From contig JAQSDB010000010.1 in assembly GCA_029945725.1 (NCBI GenBank), positions 24,885 through 88,884 of the forward strand: DNA of 64,000 bases, written 5' to 3'. Shown in pieces: positions 30,301 to 38,998 of the stretch (positions are counted from its first letter, which is position 1; each line of letters starts with the position of its first letter). The translations under genes and the position numbers were made by a program. Source of the DNA: a bacterium. GTDB lineage: Bacteria; Pseudomonadota; Gammaproteobacteria; Pseudomonadales; Moraxellaceae. A model generated the notes under the pieces. That model worked only from the letters and a program-made list of their open reading frames with translations. It searched no databases and was not told the origin of the DNA.

Positions 30301-33300
30301 TCATTGCCGGGATGAATACAGATCAGCCCCGATCCTCTATTGCTTACACCATCGGCTTTGGTGGCCAGATTATTAATCCGTATGACGACAGTGTTGTCCG
30401 CGATGAGGTGTATCAGCTTGATCAATTGATTGCCCGGTCTTCCGTTGTTATCAAGGGGGCCGAGGATGCCGACATTATCAATAGTTTGTCTGACGCTGGA
30501 GTGGGTGATCTGCCTGCTAATGCTGTTTCAGCAGGCGCAGGAGATGACCAGGTTTATGGTGGGTCAGGTGATGACCGCCTGTTCGGTGAAGCCGGTAATG
30601 ACTTCCTGTATGGAGATGCCGGTAACGATCAAATTGATGGCGGTGTTGGTAGCGATCATCTTTATGGCGACTTTGGTAATGACACCCTTGCAGGAGGCGA
30701 TGGTAGTGATTCCTTATGGGGAGGCGCTGATGACGACTCTCTGGATGGCGGGGCTGGCGCTGACTACATGGCCGGTGACGATGGCAATGACACCTATTTT
30801 TTAGATGACGTTAACGATCAGGTTCACGAAGACGCTGATCATTGGGTCTCTTATTTTTATTGGGGATATTGGCAGGGTTACTGGCAGGACAACGGCAACG
30901 ATACCGTTGTTACGGCGCTTGATTATCAGCTGGGCGACTACCTCGAAAATCTTACCTTGACCGGGAGCATGGATCTCACGGGAACCGGTAATGATCTTGA
31001 CAACATCATCACGGGAAACAGCGGCAACAATATACTGTCGGGCCTTGTCGGTAATGACTGGATTTACGGCATGGATGGCAATGATGTGCTGAACGCCGGA
31101 AGTGGCTCGGGCGCCATGTATGGTGGAAATGGTGATGATGAGCTGAATGGGAGTAATGACTCAGGCGATTTGTATGGCGAAGCCGGCAACGACATTTTGC
31201 GTGGTGGCGATGGCTATGATTTGCTGGACGGTGGCAGCGGCAATGATGTGATGACAGGAGGCCTTGGCTCCGATACCTATCGTGTGGATTCCGCCGGCGA
31301 TGTGGTTATAGACGAAGGTAACGATGCTTATGATGCTGTTGAAAGCTCTGTTGATTATGTGTTGCCGGAGGCTGTTGAGAATCTGACGCTGCTTGATGAC
31401 TACCTTGAGCATGGCCTGGCCGGAAATATTACGGGAACGGGTAACGAGCTCGACAATAATCTGTATGGAAACGCCGGCTCTAACCAGATTTTTGGGGGTG
31501 CCGGAGATGATTATCTTGATGGCCGTGGCGGCGATGATGTGCTGGTGGGTGGTACGGGTAATGACACCTTGCGCGGCGGTGATGATGCCATGCATATCCT
31601 GTTTGATGACGAGGCAGGTACCGCAGAGCTGATTAGTCTCGCCAGCAACAATGATGTGCTCGATGGCGGTGAGGGCGATGACAACCTGGACGGTGGCACG
31701 GGCGATGACGTGCTCTATGGGGGTGATGGCAATGATGTGCTTTATGGTGGCGACCAGCCGAGCGAGCTGATTTATCTCCGTGGGAACGAAGAGACTTACA
31801 CCTTTGCCGATACCCCTTTGTTGAGCAATAACGACCTGCTGGATGGCGGCGCTGGTGATGACGAGCTGAGTGGCGGAAGTGGTAATGACACTCTGATTGG
31901 CGGATCGGGAAGTGACTTCCTTTATGGCGACGAAGGCAACGATCTGCTTGATGGCCGTGATAATGAGGTTACGGATTATCTTGAGGGTGGAGCGGGCGAC
32001 GATGTGTATTACATTGATGGCCTGCCGGGTACGACGAGTGCCATGGCCAGTGTCGAGGGTGATATTACTGCCGGCTACCTCTGTAATATGGATGTTGTGG
32101 CGCGCCCCGGTGCTGTGGGTGGTGTTGCCGATATTGTTATCGAAGGAAGAGACGGCGGTTACGACATAGTTTACAGCACGGTACTGATTGCCCGGCCTGA
32201 TAATGTGGAAGAGCTGCATATCATCGGCGATCAGGCGCTGACAGGTGATGTTGTTTTTGGCACGACCGACAACGATGTGCTGACAGGCAGCATGGCTGAC
32301 AATGTGATTGATGGTGACTTTGGTGCCGACCTTATGGCAGGTGCTGCGGGCAATGATACGTATGTTGTCGATAATGTCGGTGACGTGGTGTCTGAGGCGG
32401 CCGACTCCGGCCATGATGTGATCTACACACTGATAGATAATTATCAGCTGACTGAAAATGTCGAGACTTTGTACCTGGGAACCTTTGATGGATTAGGGCT
32501 TGATTCGTCGGCGGGTGGTGTTTACAGCGGCTATGGAAATGATGGTGATAATCGTATTCGCGGCAACGTTTACGATAATCGTATTTCGGCTGGCGCGGGT
32601 AATGATCTGCTCTTTGGCGGTGGTGGTAATGACATCCTCGATGGCGGATCAGGCGATGATCTCTATGTGGTACAAACGAATTATCAATATTCTTTTGCCT
32701 CCATCATGGATTCGTCTGGCAATGACAGACTCCACTTCTCCGGTGATGTTTCCTACGGCGATATAAAAATAAGCTTTAATTCTGATGGCGTATTGATTCA
32801 AGCCAGCACCAGTAATGGTGGATCTAACCGGGTATGGCTGGCTGATTGGAGCCTTCAGAATACTACGGTCGATACCCTGACTTTCTGCGGGGATGCAAAC
32901 GCCTATTCCCTTGCCGCGATTGCCGGCAATGCGCCTGTGGCGGCAGATGATTATGCCTCCGTGTCGCGCAGCCAGTTCACGAGCAGCGGTAATGTTCTTG
33001 CCAATGATCGGGTCGCCCAGGGTGGTGTACTGCAAGTCATTACAGCAGGAGAGTATTCCGGCGCCTGGGGCAGTTTGAGTGTGGCCAGTGACGGGAGCTA
33101 TACCTACTCGCTCTATGCCGATGGCGCTGACCTGTCGGCTATTCCTGCCGGCCAGACACTGACGGATCAATTCTTGATAGAGGTCAGCGATAGCACGGCC
33201 AGTAGTGGTGCGCTCGTATCGGCGACCAGTCAGCTCAAAATCAGCATCGCAGACACGTTTGCTCCCGTGGCGGTAGCAGACGCTCGCATCATGACTGAGG

Positions 33301-36300
33301 ACCAGGCGCATATAAGCGGCAATGTGCTGGCTAATGACAGTTCACTGAGCGGTGCGGCGTTGACACTGGCTCATGCTGGCGTCATTCAGGGGCAATACGG
33401 TGCCTTGTCACTATTAGCTAATGGCGATTATGTGTACGAACAAACCGGCAGCCAGAATGCGTTGGCGGCTGGTGAGGCGGTAACGGATGTCTTTGCTTAT
33501 ACTGTGACCGATGGTGCGCTTGAGTCTTCGTCATCACTCACCATTACTATTGCGGGTGAGAATGATGCGCCAGTGGCACAGGCAGATGCCGATTCGCTGT
33601 CAGTCGCGGATGGTGCCCTGGTTGGCAATGTTTTGGTTAATGACACTGATGTTGATCATGGCGCCGTCTTGCAGACGGTTGCTGCGTCATACACGGGGCA
33701 GTATGGCTCGTTGCTGATGGAGACCGATGGCCGTTATCACTATGTGCTCAATCAGGATAACCCTGTACTGACTGCCCTGGCAGAAGGCGAGTCCCTGTCT
33801 GAAGCGTTTAACTATGACGTGACAGATGGGGCGCTGATCTCATCGGCAACCATCACCCTCACCGTACGGGGCAGTAACGATGCTCCTGTGGCGAATGTGG
33901 ATGCGGCCAGCATGGCTGAAGACCAGGCAGCTGTTGCAGGTAATGTACTGGGCAATGACAGCGATGTTGATCATGAATCGCTGCTGAGTGTCGTGTCATC
34001 CGGTGAGTTCGCGGGACAATACGGTGTGTTGCGTCTGACGGCGGCGGGAGGCTGGTCTTACGCACTCAATAACAACCTTGAGGCTGTCCAGACACTGACC
34101 GAAGGCCAGTTGGTTTCCGAGGTCTTTGCCTATGAAGTGACCGATGGATCCACGAGTGCATTCTCTTCACTTGTGGTGACTATCGAGGGGCGTAACGATG
34201 CGCCGGTTGTTACGGGTGAAACGGTGCTGCTGGATGAAAATACCGCCAGCCTGCTGAGCGGAAATGTTCTTGCCAACGATGTTGATGCCGAGGGTGACGC
34301 GTTGTATTCCACCGCAACGACGGTGCAAGGTCAGCACGGTGTGTTCATGCTGCAAACGGATGGTGGCTGGACCTATCAGGCCGATACTTCGGCATTGCAA
34401 TACCTGAGTGCCGGTCAACAGGTTGAGGATGTCATCACGTATTCCGTCAACGATGGTATTACGTCAACCGCCGGTGATATCCGTTTTGTGATCGAAGGCC
34501 GCAACGATGCTCCCGTCACTCAGGATGATGCCGCCGCCATCAGTGTTGGCGCCCCTGCCATTACCGGGAATGTCCTCGGCAATGATCGTGATGTTGATCA
34601 GGGCACAGTGCTGCAAGTCATGGCAGCTGATGTGCAAGGTCAGTATGGCCGTTTGAGCCTGTCTGCAGATGGTTCGTATCACTATGTCCTGAACAGCAGC
34701 CAGCCAGAGCTGGTGGCATTGGCAGAAGGTATCACGCTGAGTGAATCCTTTGCCTATGACGCTACCGACGGCATGACTTCGGTGGCGGCTTCGCTGGTGG
34801 TAACGATTGCGGGTCGTAATGATGCGCCTGTACTGAGCGCAGATATTGCTGCCCTGACGGAAGATGCCGCCAGTGTGCAGGGTAATGTGCTGGGCAACGA
34901 CAGTGATCCGGATCAGGGCGACATATTGTCTGCCGTGCCGGCAACACTGCAGGGGCAGTATGGTGCCCTGGTCATCGACAATTCCGGTCACTATGCCTAC
35001 CAGCTGGACAACGGTCTGGTGCAAAAACTGGCCGAGGGGCAGACGGTAGTGGATACCTTCCACTATGACGCTACGGATGGCCATGCGACCTCGTCGTCAG
35101 TACTGGCCGTGACCATTAGCGGAACCAACGATGCACCTGTTGCTGCAGGTGATGTAGCCGCTATTACGGTGGGTGCCGCCTCGGTCTCTGGCAATGTACT
35201 CAGTAATGACCGTGATGTTGATCAGGGCACGGTACTGCAAGCGGTGGCAGCCACCCTGCAGGGCCAGTACGGTACCTTGAGCCTTTCAGTTGATGGCACG
35301 TATCAATATGCGTTGAACAGTACGCTTCCTTCACTGGTGGCTCTGGCAGCGGGGGAGTTTCTGGCAGAGTCGTTCAGCTACACGGCAACAGACGGGATGG
35401 TGCCGGTAGCCGGTTCACTGCAGGTGACTATCGCAGGCCGCAATGATGCCCCGCAAACCATCCGTGATGCGGGAACGTTAACGGAGGATACGGTCAGCAT
35501 TCAGGGGAATGTTCTTGCCAACGATAGCGATCCGGATCATGGCGCACAGTTGCGAGTGGCCAGTGCCGGTGATGTACAGGGCAGTTATGGCATGCTGCAT
35601 CTCAACACGGATGGCAGTTATGCCTACCAGGCCAATACAGCGAGCCTGCAGTCTCTGGCGCAAGGCGAGAGCGTGGTGGAGACCCTCAGTCACCAGGTAA
35701 CGGATGGTCTGCTGACGACTTCTTCCGCACTCACGATGACAATCACGGGAGCCAACGATGCACCCATCGTGGCGCAGGCCATTGCCAGTCAAGTGGCTAC
35801 CAGTGGCCAGGCTGTCGCCATTACGGTATCGACAAATACCTTTACTGATATTGATCACAATGACGTGCTGACCTATGGAGTGACGTTGGCCGATGGCAGT
35901 GCCCTGCCTTCATGGCTGTCCTTTAATGCGGCTACCCGTACCTTCAGTGGTACGGCATCAACGGCGGGAACATATCAGTTGCGGGTGACCGCCACCGATA
36001 CGATGGGCGCGACGGCCTCCACGAGCTTTGGTCTCACCGTTAATGCCCCAAGCTCAGGAAACATTATCAACGGGACGCGGTGCGATGACACCCTTACAGG
36101 CTCGGCCGGCAATGATGTGATTGATGGCAAAGGCGGCAACGACACCATGAAGGGCCTGGCGGGTGACGATACGTATTTTGTCGATGCGAATGACAGCTGT
36201 GGCGGTGACAAGGTGATTGAGTTGCTGAATCAAGGCTATGACACCGTAAAGAGCAGCGTGAGCTATGTACTAGGGAGCAACGTAGAAGCGCTGCAGTTGT

Positions 36301-37187
36301 TGGGTAGCAGCAACATTAATGGCACTGGCAACAGCCTGGCGAACTGGCTGCTCGGCAACAGTGGCTGCAACGATCTTTCGGGCGATGATGGCAATGATCA
36401 TCTGCAAGGAGGGGCAGGTAACGACCGGCTTTATGGCGGTAATGGTGTTGACCTGCTGCAGGGTGGTGCGGGTAACGACGCTCTCGCTGACACAAACGGC
36501 AATGGTCTGCTGGATGGTGGTGAGGGCACCGATACCTTGACCGGTAACCTGCAGAACCAGTTCTTTGTGGGCGGGCGTGGCAACGACACGATTACGCTCG
36601 GAGGTGGTCGTGATGTGATTGCTTTCAATCGTGGCGATGGTCAGGACCGCATCACCGATATTGGTGCTCGAGGTGGCAGTCTGACGATCAGTCTGGGCGG
36701 CGGTATTGCCTACAGTGATTTGACGTTCCGCCGAACCGGCAATGATCTCATTTTGAATACCGGTAGTAGTGAGAGCATTACCTTTTCGGGGTGGTATGTA
36801 TCGGGTGCCAACCGGCCTGTCGTCACCTTGCAGGCGGTGGCGGAGTCCATGGCGAGCTTTAGTCAGTCCAGCAGTAATCCGATGCTGGATGACCGCCTCG
36901 AAACCTTCCAGTTCAACAATGTGGTCTCTGCCTTTGATACGGCAAATCGCAACGGTACGCTGACGACCTGGGGCCTGACCAATGCCCTGGCCCAGTTCCA
37001 GTTGGCGGGCAGTGATACGGTCGCTCTGGGTGGCAACCTGGCTTATCAGTACGGCATGACGAGCAGTCTGAACGGCATGGGGGCGGTCAGTGCGCAAAAT
37101 GAGCTGGCTTCTGCCGCTTTTGCGGCACAGGCACAAACCCTGCAGCCCCTGAGCGGACTGTCCGAAGGGATGAGCAAGCTGGGGTAG
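24381..37187 (+). CDS. Giant RTX protein with lipase-like N-terminus
   Basis: A 4,268-residue predicted type I secretion substrate. Residues about 1-300 resemble a class 3 lipase: AGHSLGGF with Ser141 as nucleophile. A first RTX nonapeptide block spans about 487-550, and DxDxDG calcium loops (DLDGDGLE, DLNGDGVIN, DSNGDGFV, DANHDGVI) lie at about 660-780. Long RTX arrays (GGxGxDxLx) run between about 1187 and 2765. Nine VCBS/cadherin-like repeats of about 100 residues, each opening NDAP-like and containing GNVLxND, span about 2850-3790. One putative Ig (He_PIG) domain and a last RTX block (about 3904-4050) precede the C-terminal export signal region. The likely role is a calcium-folded surface or secreted lipase/adhesin. 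Confidence 0.9.
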   Translation: MSAEIEAAFLNSMVARASYADIESAEQMLSRLVSPAWQSSMTPSMAQYFFSHYAFYASSLDAGSGYDGIVFQVLDGGELTNSYVLGNRGTQFSVNYLLEAVKDIAQDVLLAATGTNDQIDKIKSLINSIPIGATITTAGHSLGGFLSLWTLLLFNDRVNAAYTYNGAGIVNGYDVLNIINEVRVEAGLNPIDDVNSIGYYTPEFLELTATLGDHFSLLRPVNVDSRLSIEGLAETTLGHGIISLSNALLVAHVLGSVDESLSLEQANKIAESMGAQDLLDRNRTIAYLGELFYGASEVASFRNTNANEAQLQTMAFRLLSEVETVLGSIDDFNATIKTISNETSASLSSIARQEDTNGALMRHALLNLSSFALQSPSSTPPEMTTLLGSDDYKIDAYKDQVDASYASAHPETDLWENLAQMARWNALHNADAAVSPTLTTYVSDWNKDRDHEQVRVGDNVSAATRYFGGASVDVYPGSQGNDRIYGLAGDDTLKGGLGDDYLEGDIGKDELIGDDGNDVLMGGDGEDTLTGGTGSDSIYGGKGIDTYVWNTGDGVDRIIEADEAGNTSGGRLKLNGSIISSVKLDKATGLYKSSGFFFKDLGSNLFVFDAQKRLVLTVKNFDITSNNLGLKFVTKDGGGGGVILPGPKAPTTTPPPRDPLVVDLDGDGLETVGLAAGIMFDHGNDGVAENSGWVGEDDALLVRDLNGDGVINNGSELFGNFSRLKNRQMADNGFAALADLDSNGDGFVTEADTVDVARISSEDANHDGVITPDEVTTTITPESIFSQLRLWRDRNQNGQTDAGELLSLSEAGLSALSLAGNYQSVTETDGNVRRGTSFAITEDGHQITTGIYDFLASPVLRDFTDTVTIPPELQDLPNLQGTGSVRDLLEAAALSPELAVTLSGFVGGDFSTQNILLDNLILQWADSSDMVLALQEGRESTLIEQVWMNTPNEGIAPDAPMATLILDDGQRVTAPVYWSDAAYTDASRLLQQQFRVIEYFSGQSVRDWRNDSKTIVAAENLPAGITLPDGGVTVVTVGLTPDGMAAVQDYWVSLRHAVYENLVLMTRLSSYVEQINWDVAADGQLQPDFSALNATLDDLYQHHFNADTLADVVELFRFKGDEWRRFGWDGAAIVRQWVGEALAGGADVTSEGASPDAVALLARLHMLGLETDGLVATGHDDHLSLGGAASDSFTGGILDDKLLGGAGDDVLAGAAGNDLLMGESGNDVLHGGTGDDALVGGQGNDTLYGDSGADTYEYSRGDGNDVIHSASDLEAMSVLEFQGDISPDEVSLKREAGDLLVMLSDGAVIRVSDYFLGHGITLSFRSDLSQWSQETIKSAVQASTEGNDIIYGYAERNDVLDGAGGDDTLWGSGGDDVLLGADGNDRLFGEYGNDVLDGGAGRDQLNGGSGNDVLSGGDGNDDLVGGDGDDTLRADAGNDVLAGGYGNDTLIAGNDACRLYGDGGNDGLQGGAGDDYLAGGDGNDELLGGAGNDVLSGGSGINRLQGNAGNDQIYAGGNDTVFYRRGDGQDLITGGWIGRTTVVTLAFSDITSNEVEVWREGNSAIRIWVAGSDEWVTIQGIGSTTSVDLIQFANGVTWTAQDLMAMVPATPGDDTVRFVAGAGDVLQLLGGNDIATGSILDDYVDGNEGDDSLHGGAGNDVISGGAGTDSLYGDEGNDRLTGDAQDQLFGGDGNDTLTGAGLQYGESGNDQLYAAATGSLLDGGEGDDSLIGDDGADMLGGGNGDDSLIGGAGVDTLDGGNGNDSLSGGSDSDLLIGGEGDDHLEGGIGNDILKGDAGNDVLHGGDGVDTLDGGNGNDALSGGSDNDLLMGGEGDDHLDGGTGNDILEGNSGNDVLSGGNGDDVISGGDGNDYLYGDTGNDTLDGGEGEDVFQVDIGEITTLRDVDNSGWINVPGYSYEYSSFGYDLFFRSHAGNTWGYSPDDVEHFYKDVSVVYDLASQTVTMNGLDNETKIVIAGMNTDQPRSSIAYTIGFGGQIINPYDDSVVRDEVYQLDQLIARSSVVIKGAEDADIINSLSDAGVGDLPANAVSAGAGDDQVYGGSGDDRLFGEAGNDFLYGDAGNDQIDGGVGSDHLYGDFGNDTLAGGDGSDSLWGGADDDSLDGGAGADYMAGDDGNDTYFLDDVNDQVHEDADHWVSYFYWGYWQGYWQDNGNDTVVTALDYQLGDYLENLTLTGSMDLTGTGNDLDNIITGNSGNNILSGLVGNDWIYGMDGNDVLNAGSGSGAMYGGNGDDELNGSNDSGDLYGEAGNDILRGGDGYDLLDGGSGNDVMTGGLGSDTYRVDSAGDVVIDEGNDAYDAVESSVDYVLPEAVENLTLLDDYLEHGLAGNITGTGNELDNNLYGNAGSNQIFGGAGDDYLDGRGGDDVLVGGTGNDTLRGGDDAMHILFDDEAGTAELISLASNNDVLDGGEGDDNLDGGTGDDVLYGGDGNDVLYGGDQPSELIYLRGNEETYTFADTPLLSNNDLLDGGAGDDELSGGSGNDTLIGGSGSDFLYGDEGNDLLDGRDNEVTDYLEGGAGDDVYYIDGLPGTTSAMASVEGDITAGYLCNMDVVARPGAVGGVADIVIEGRDGGYDIVYSTVLIARPDNVEELHIIGDQALTGDVVFGTTDNDVLTGSMADNVIDGDFGADLMAGAAGNDTYVVDNVGDVVSEAADSGHDVIYTLIDNYQLTENVETLYLGTFDGLGLDSSAGGVYSGYGNDGDNRIRGNVYDNRISAGAGNDLLFGGGGNDILDGGSGDDLYVVQTNYQYSFASIMDSSGNDRLHFSGDVSYGDIKISFNSDGVLIQASTSNGGSNRVWLADWSLQNTTVDTLTFCGDANAYSLAAIAGNAPVAADDYASVSRSQFTSSGNVLANDRVAQGGVLQVITAGEYSGAWGSLSVASDGSYTYSLYADGADLSAIPAGQTLTDQFLIEVSDSTASSGALVSATSQLKISIADTFAPVAVADARIMTEDQAHISGNVLANDSSLSGAALTLAHAGVIQGQYGALSLLANGDYVYEQTGSQNALAAGEAVTDVFAYTVTDGALESSSSLTITIAGENDAPVAQADADSLSVADGALVGNVLVNDTDVDHGAVLQTVAASYTGQYGSLLMETDGRYHYVLNQDNPVLTALAEGESLSEAFNYDVTDGALISSATITLTVRGSNDAPVANVDAASMAEDQAAVAGNVLGNDSDVDHESLLSVVSSGEFAGQYGVLRLTAAGGWSYALNNNLEAVQTLTEGQLVSEVFAYEVTDGSTSAFSSLVVTIEGRNDAPVVTGETVLLDENTASLLSGNVLANDVDAEGDALYSTATTVQGQHGVFMLQTDGGWTYQADTSALQYLSAGQQVEDVITYSVNDGITSTAGDIRFVIEGRNDAPVTQDDAAAISVGAPAITGNVLGNDRDVDQGTVLQVMAADVQGQYGRLSLSADGSYHYVLNSSQPELVALAEGITLSESFAYDATDGMTSVAASLVVTIAGRNDAPVLSADIAALTEDAASVQGNVLGNDSDPDQGDILSAVPATLQGQYGALVIDNSGHYAYQLDNGLVQKLAEGQTVVDTFHYDATDGHATSSSVLAVTISGTNDAPVAAGDVAAITVGAASVSGNVLSNDRDVDQGTVLQAVAATLQGQYGTLSLSVDGTYQYALNSTLPSLVALAAGEFLAESFSYTATDGMVPVAGSLQVTIAGRNDAPQTIRDAGTLTEDTVSIQGNVLANDSDPDHGAQLRVASAGDVQGSYGMLHLNTDGSYAYQANTASLQSLAQGESVVETLSHQVTDGLLTTSSALTMTITGANDAPIVAQAIASQVATSGQAVAITVSTNTFTDIDHNDVLTYGVTLADGSALPSWLSFNAATRTFSGTASTAGTYQLRVTATDTMGATASTSFGLTVNAPSSGNIINGTRCDDTLTGSAGNDVIDGKGGNDTMKGLAGDDTYFVDANDSCGGDKVIELLNQGYDTVKSSVSYVLGSNVEALQLLGSSNINGTGNSLANWLLGNSGCNDLSGDDGNDHLQGGAGNDRLYGGNGVDLLQGGAGNDALADTNGNGLLDGGEGTDTLTGNLQNQFFVGGRGNDTITLGGGRDVIAFNRGDGQDRITDIGARGGSLTISLGGGIAYSDLTFRRTGNDLILNTGSSESITFSGWYVSGANRPVVTLQAVAESMASFSQSSSNPMLDDRLETFQFNNVVSAFDTANRNGTLTTWGLTNALAQFQLAGSDTVALGGNLAYQYGMTSSLNGMGAVSAQNELASAAFAAQAQTLQPLSGLSEGMSKLG
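29638..29962 (+). repeat. 162-base tandem duplication in the RTX array
   Basis: The block beginning cgtggacacg at 29639 recurs at 29801 with few changes. The period of 162 bases equals 54 residues, or six RTX nonapeptides, so it preserves both frame and the beta-roll register. It is the most recent-looking expansion in the gene. Confidence 0.8.
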
Positions 37188-37204
37188 TTCCAATGAAGAC
37201 CACG

Positions 37205-37233
37205 CAGGGGCGGAATTCCGCCCCTGTTTTTTT
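37205..37233 (+). terminator. Terminator between the RTX gene and the adaptor gene
   Basis: caggggcgg / ccgcccctg with an aatt loop and seven Ts follows the RTX stop by 17 bases. It would reduce read-through into the HlyD-type gene or protect the long RTX transcript. Confidence 0.9.
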
Positions 37234-37267
37234 GGGCAATCAGCGACATTAATAATGGCAGCACGGC

Positions 37268-38665
37268 ATGACGTGGTTTAACGCAAAAATAAAAGAAGAG
37301 AGTGCCGGGCAGGCTCTTCCCCCGGGGCTTGTCACCTCCTTTCAGCCCAGTCTGATGGCGCTGGAAAATACGCCCCCCAATCCTTTGGGGCGAAAGGTTG
37401 TATGGGCCTTGGCAGGCTTTTTGGGTTTGTTGCTGCTGGGATCGTTTGTCTTCTCGGTGGATGAGGTGGCGATTGCCCAGGGCAAGCTGATTCCGTCCAC
37501 TTACCTCAAGGTCGTGCAACCTGCTGAACAGGGTATTGTGCGCGACATTCTGGTTAGGGAAGGGGATGAGGTAAAAGCAGGGCAGGTCTTGATGCGCATG
37601 GATGCTGCTATTTCCGATGCAGATAATCACTCGGTTCAGGCCGAGTACGAATCGCGTCGCTGGCAGCTGCAGCGTATTGATGCCCAATTGAAAGGTGTCC
37701 GCATGCCGGCCTCCGATGGCGTGTCTCCCGAGATTTATCGTCAGGCGCTGACGCAATACACATCGAGCGTTCAGGCGTATGAAGCGCAGTCGGCTCAGGA
37801 GGAGGGTGCGCTGGAAAAAGCAACGCAGGAGTTGTCTGCTGCGGAGGAAGTGCGCAGCAAGCTGCTGCAGATGCTTCCTACTTATGAAGAGCGTGAGCAG
37901 GCTTTCAACAAGCTCGTGGAAAAAGGCTATGTGAGCAAGATTGATCAGATTGATCGAAAGCGTGAGCGTATTGAAAAGCAGCAGGATTTGCGTACGCAGG
38001 AATTTACTATCAAGGCCGCGCAGGCGGTGATTACGCAGTCCCATCAAAGGATCCGGCAAATACAGTCGGATTATCATCGTCAGCTTCAGGCCGAGCGTGC
38101 AGAAGCGGCAATCCAGTTTGAGAAACTTGCCCAAGAGCTATCAAAATCAAAAACAAGGCACGGATGGCTTGAGCTGAAGGCGCCGCAAGACGGTATTGTG
38201 AAAGATATCTCCACGCATACGACAGGAACTGTCGTTAGTGCCGGCACCGTGTTACTCACCCTTGTTCCTCAAGCCGATAATGCTGTCGCAGAAGTATGGG
38301 TCAGTAATGAAGATTCAGGATTCGTACGAGAGGGACAGAAGGTCAAGGTAAAACTGAGCTCCTACACTTTCCAGAAATACGGCATGGTCAATGGCATTGT
38401 TGATGACATCAGTGCCGATGCCTCGGATCAACCATCAGCTTCTGCAGAACAAGATAATAGTTCTTCAAAATCGCACCAGCAGCCGTCGTCGTACCGCGCC
38501 AGGATTCATCTGGATACGCAGTATCTGGAGGCGAAGGGAGAGCATTATTCCCTGCGGCCGGGTATGCAAGTGGTGGCGGAGATAAGGCTTGGGCAGCGTA
38601 AAGTGATTGAGTATTTGCTATCACCCATCACGGGGACGGTGCAGGAGGCGGGGAGGGAGCGCTAA
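37268..38665 (+). CDS. Type I secretion membrane fusion protein (HlyD family)
   Basis: A 465-residue adaptor. A cytoplasmic N-terminus precedes one transmembrane segment (VVWALAGFLGLLLLGSFVF, about residues 37-55). Then come a lipoyl half-motif (VQPAEQGIVRDILVREGDEV), a long coiled-coil of about 200 residues, the second lipoyl half (LKAPQDGIVKDISTHTTGTVV) and a C-terminal beta domain. It ends in GQRKVIEYLLSPI, a typical HlyD/LapC tail. It would link the ABC exporter to a TolC-like channel not found here. A Ser/Gln-rich insert (ASAEQDNSSSKSHQQPSS) occurs near residue 390. No clear ribosome site precedes ATG 37268, and a terminator separates it from the RTX gene. Confidence 0.92.
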   Translation: MTWFNAKIKEESAGQALPPGLVTSFQPSLMALENTPPNPLGRKVVWALAGFLGLLLLGSFVFSVDEVAIAQGKLIPSTYLKVVQPAEQGIVRDILVREGDEVKAGQVLMRMDAAISDADNHSVQAEYESRRWQLQRIDAQLKGVRMPASDGVSPEIYRQALTQYTSSVQAYEAQSAQEEGALEKATQELSAAEEVRSKLLQMLPTYEEREQAFNKLVEKGYVSKIDQIDRKRERIEKQQDLRTQEFTIKAAQAVITQSHQRIRQIQSDYHRQLQAERAEAAIQFEKLAQELSKSKTRHGWLELKAPQDGIVKDISTHTTGTVVSAGTVLLTLVPQADNAVAEVWVSNEDSGFVREGQKVKVKLSSYTFQKYGMVNGIVDDISADASDQPSASAEQDNSSSKSHQQPSSYRARIHLDTQYLEAKGEHYSLRPGMQVVAEIRLGQRKVIEYLLSPITGTVQEAGRER

Positions 38666-38702
38666 CGGAAATAATGTGCAGGAGAATATTTTGTATTTTT
38701 AT

Positions 38703-38990
38703 CGAGATATAAATCCATGGTCCGTGAGAAAGCCGCTGGTATTTACAGGCGCATTGCACGCACTCTGTTTAAAAGAAGGGAACTCTGGTGTTTGATGGGG
38801 TTGCCACCCGTCTCGATAAAGAAGCTGATCGCATGATTTCGTAAGTGGTGAGTCGCCTGCGAGGAAAAGTAACCTATAATTTTATTGCACAACGGGTTAC
38901 GGAAAGCCTGATGAATTATCTCGCTAAAAAAAACAGGAGCTTAGTGTAAGTCTTATGGAGTCAGAAATGGCGAAAGACAATACCTATAGC
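38703..38990 (+). pseudogene. Decayed copy of the ABC-exporter/RCC1 gene junction
   Basis: The DNA aligns along its length with about 22830-23120. In one frame it reads LVFDGVATRLDKEADRMIS, stop, VVSRLRGKVTYNFIAQ against LVFDEATANLDKESASMIAQ and TVNRLRERATILFIAH in the intact exporter. Walker B Asp-Glu has become Asp-Gly and the H-loop His has become Gln; there is a stop codon and a one-base deletion near 38787. The match continues past the exporter stop into the first codons of the RCC1 gene (LMESEMAKDN against FMKPEIAEAN). It is a dead remnant of a second secretion operon. Confidence 0.8.
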
Positions 38991-38998
38991 TAAACAGT

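Noticed and set aside
30102..34418. Long open frames on the strand opposite the RTX gene
   Set aside because: They arise from the biased codons of RTX and VCBS repeats (aspartate, glycine and asparagine rich), begin and end without ribosome sites, and match no family I know.
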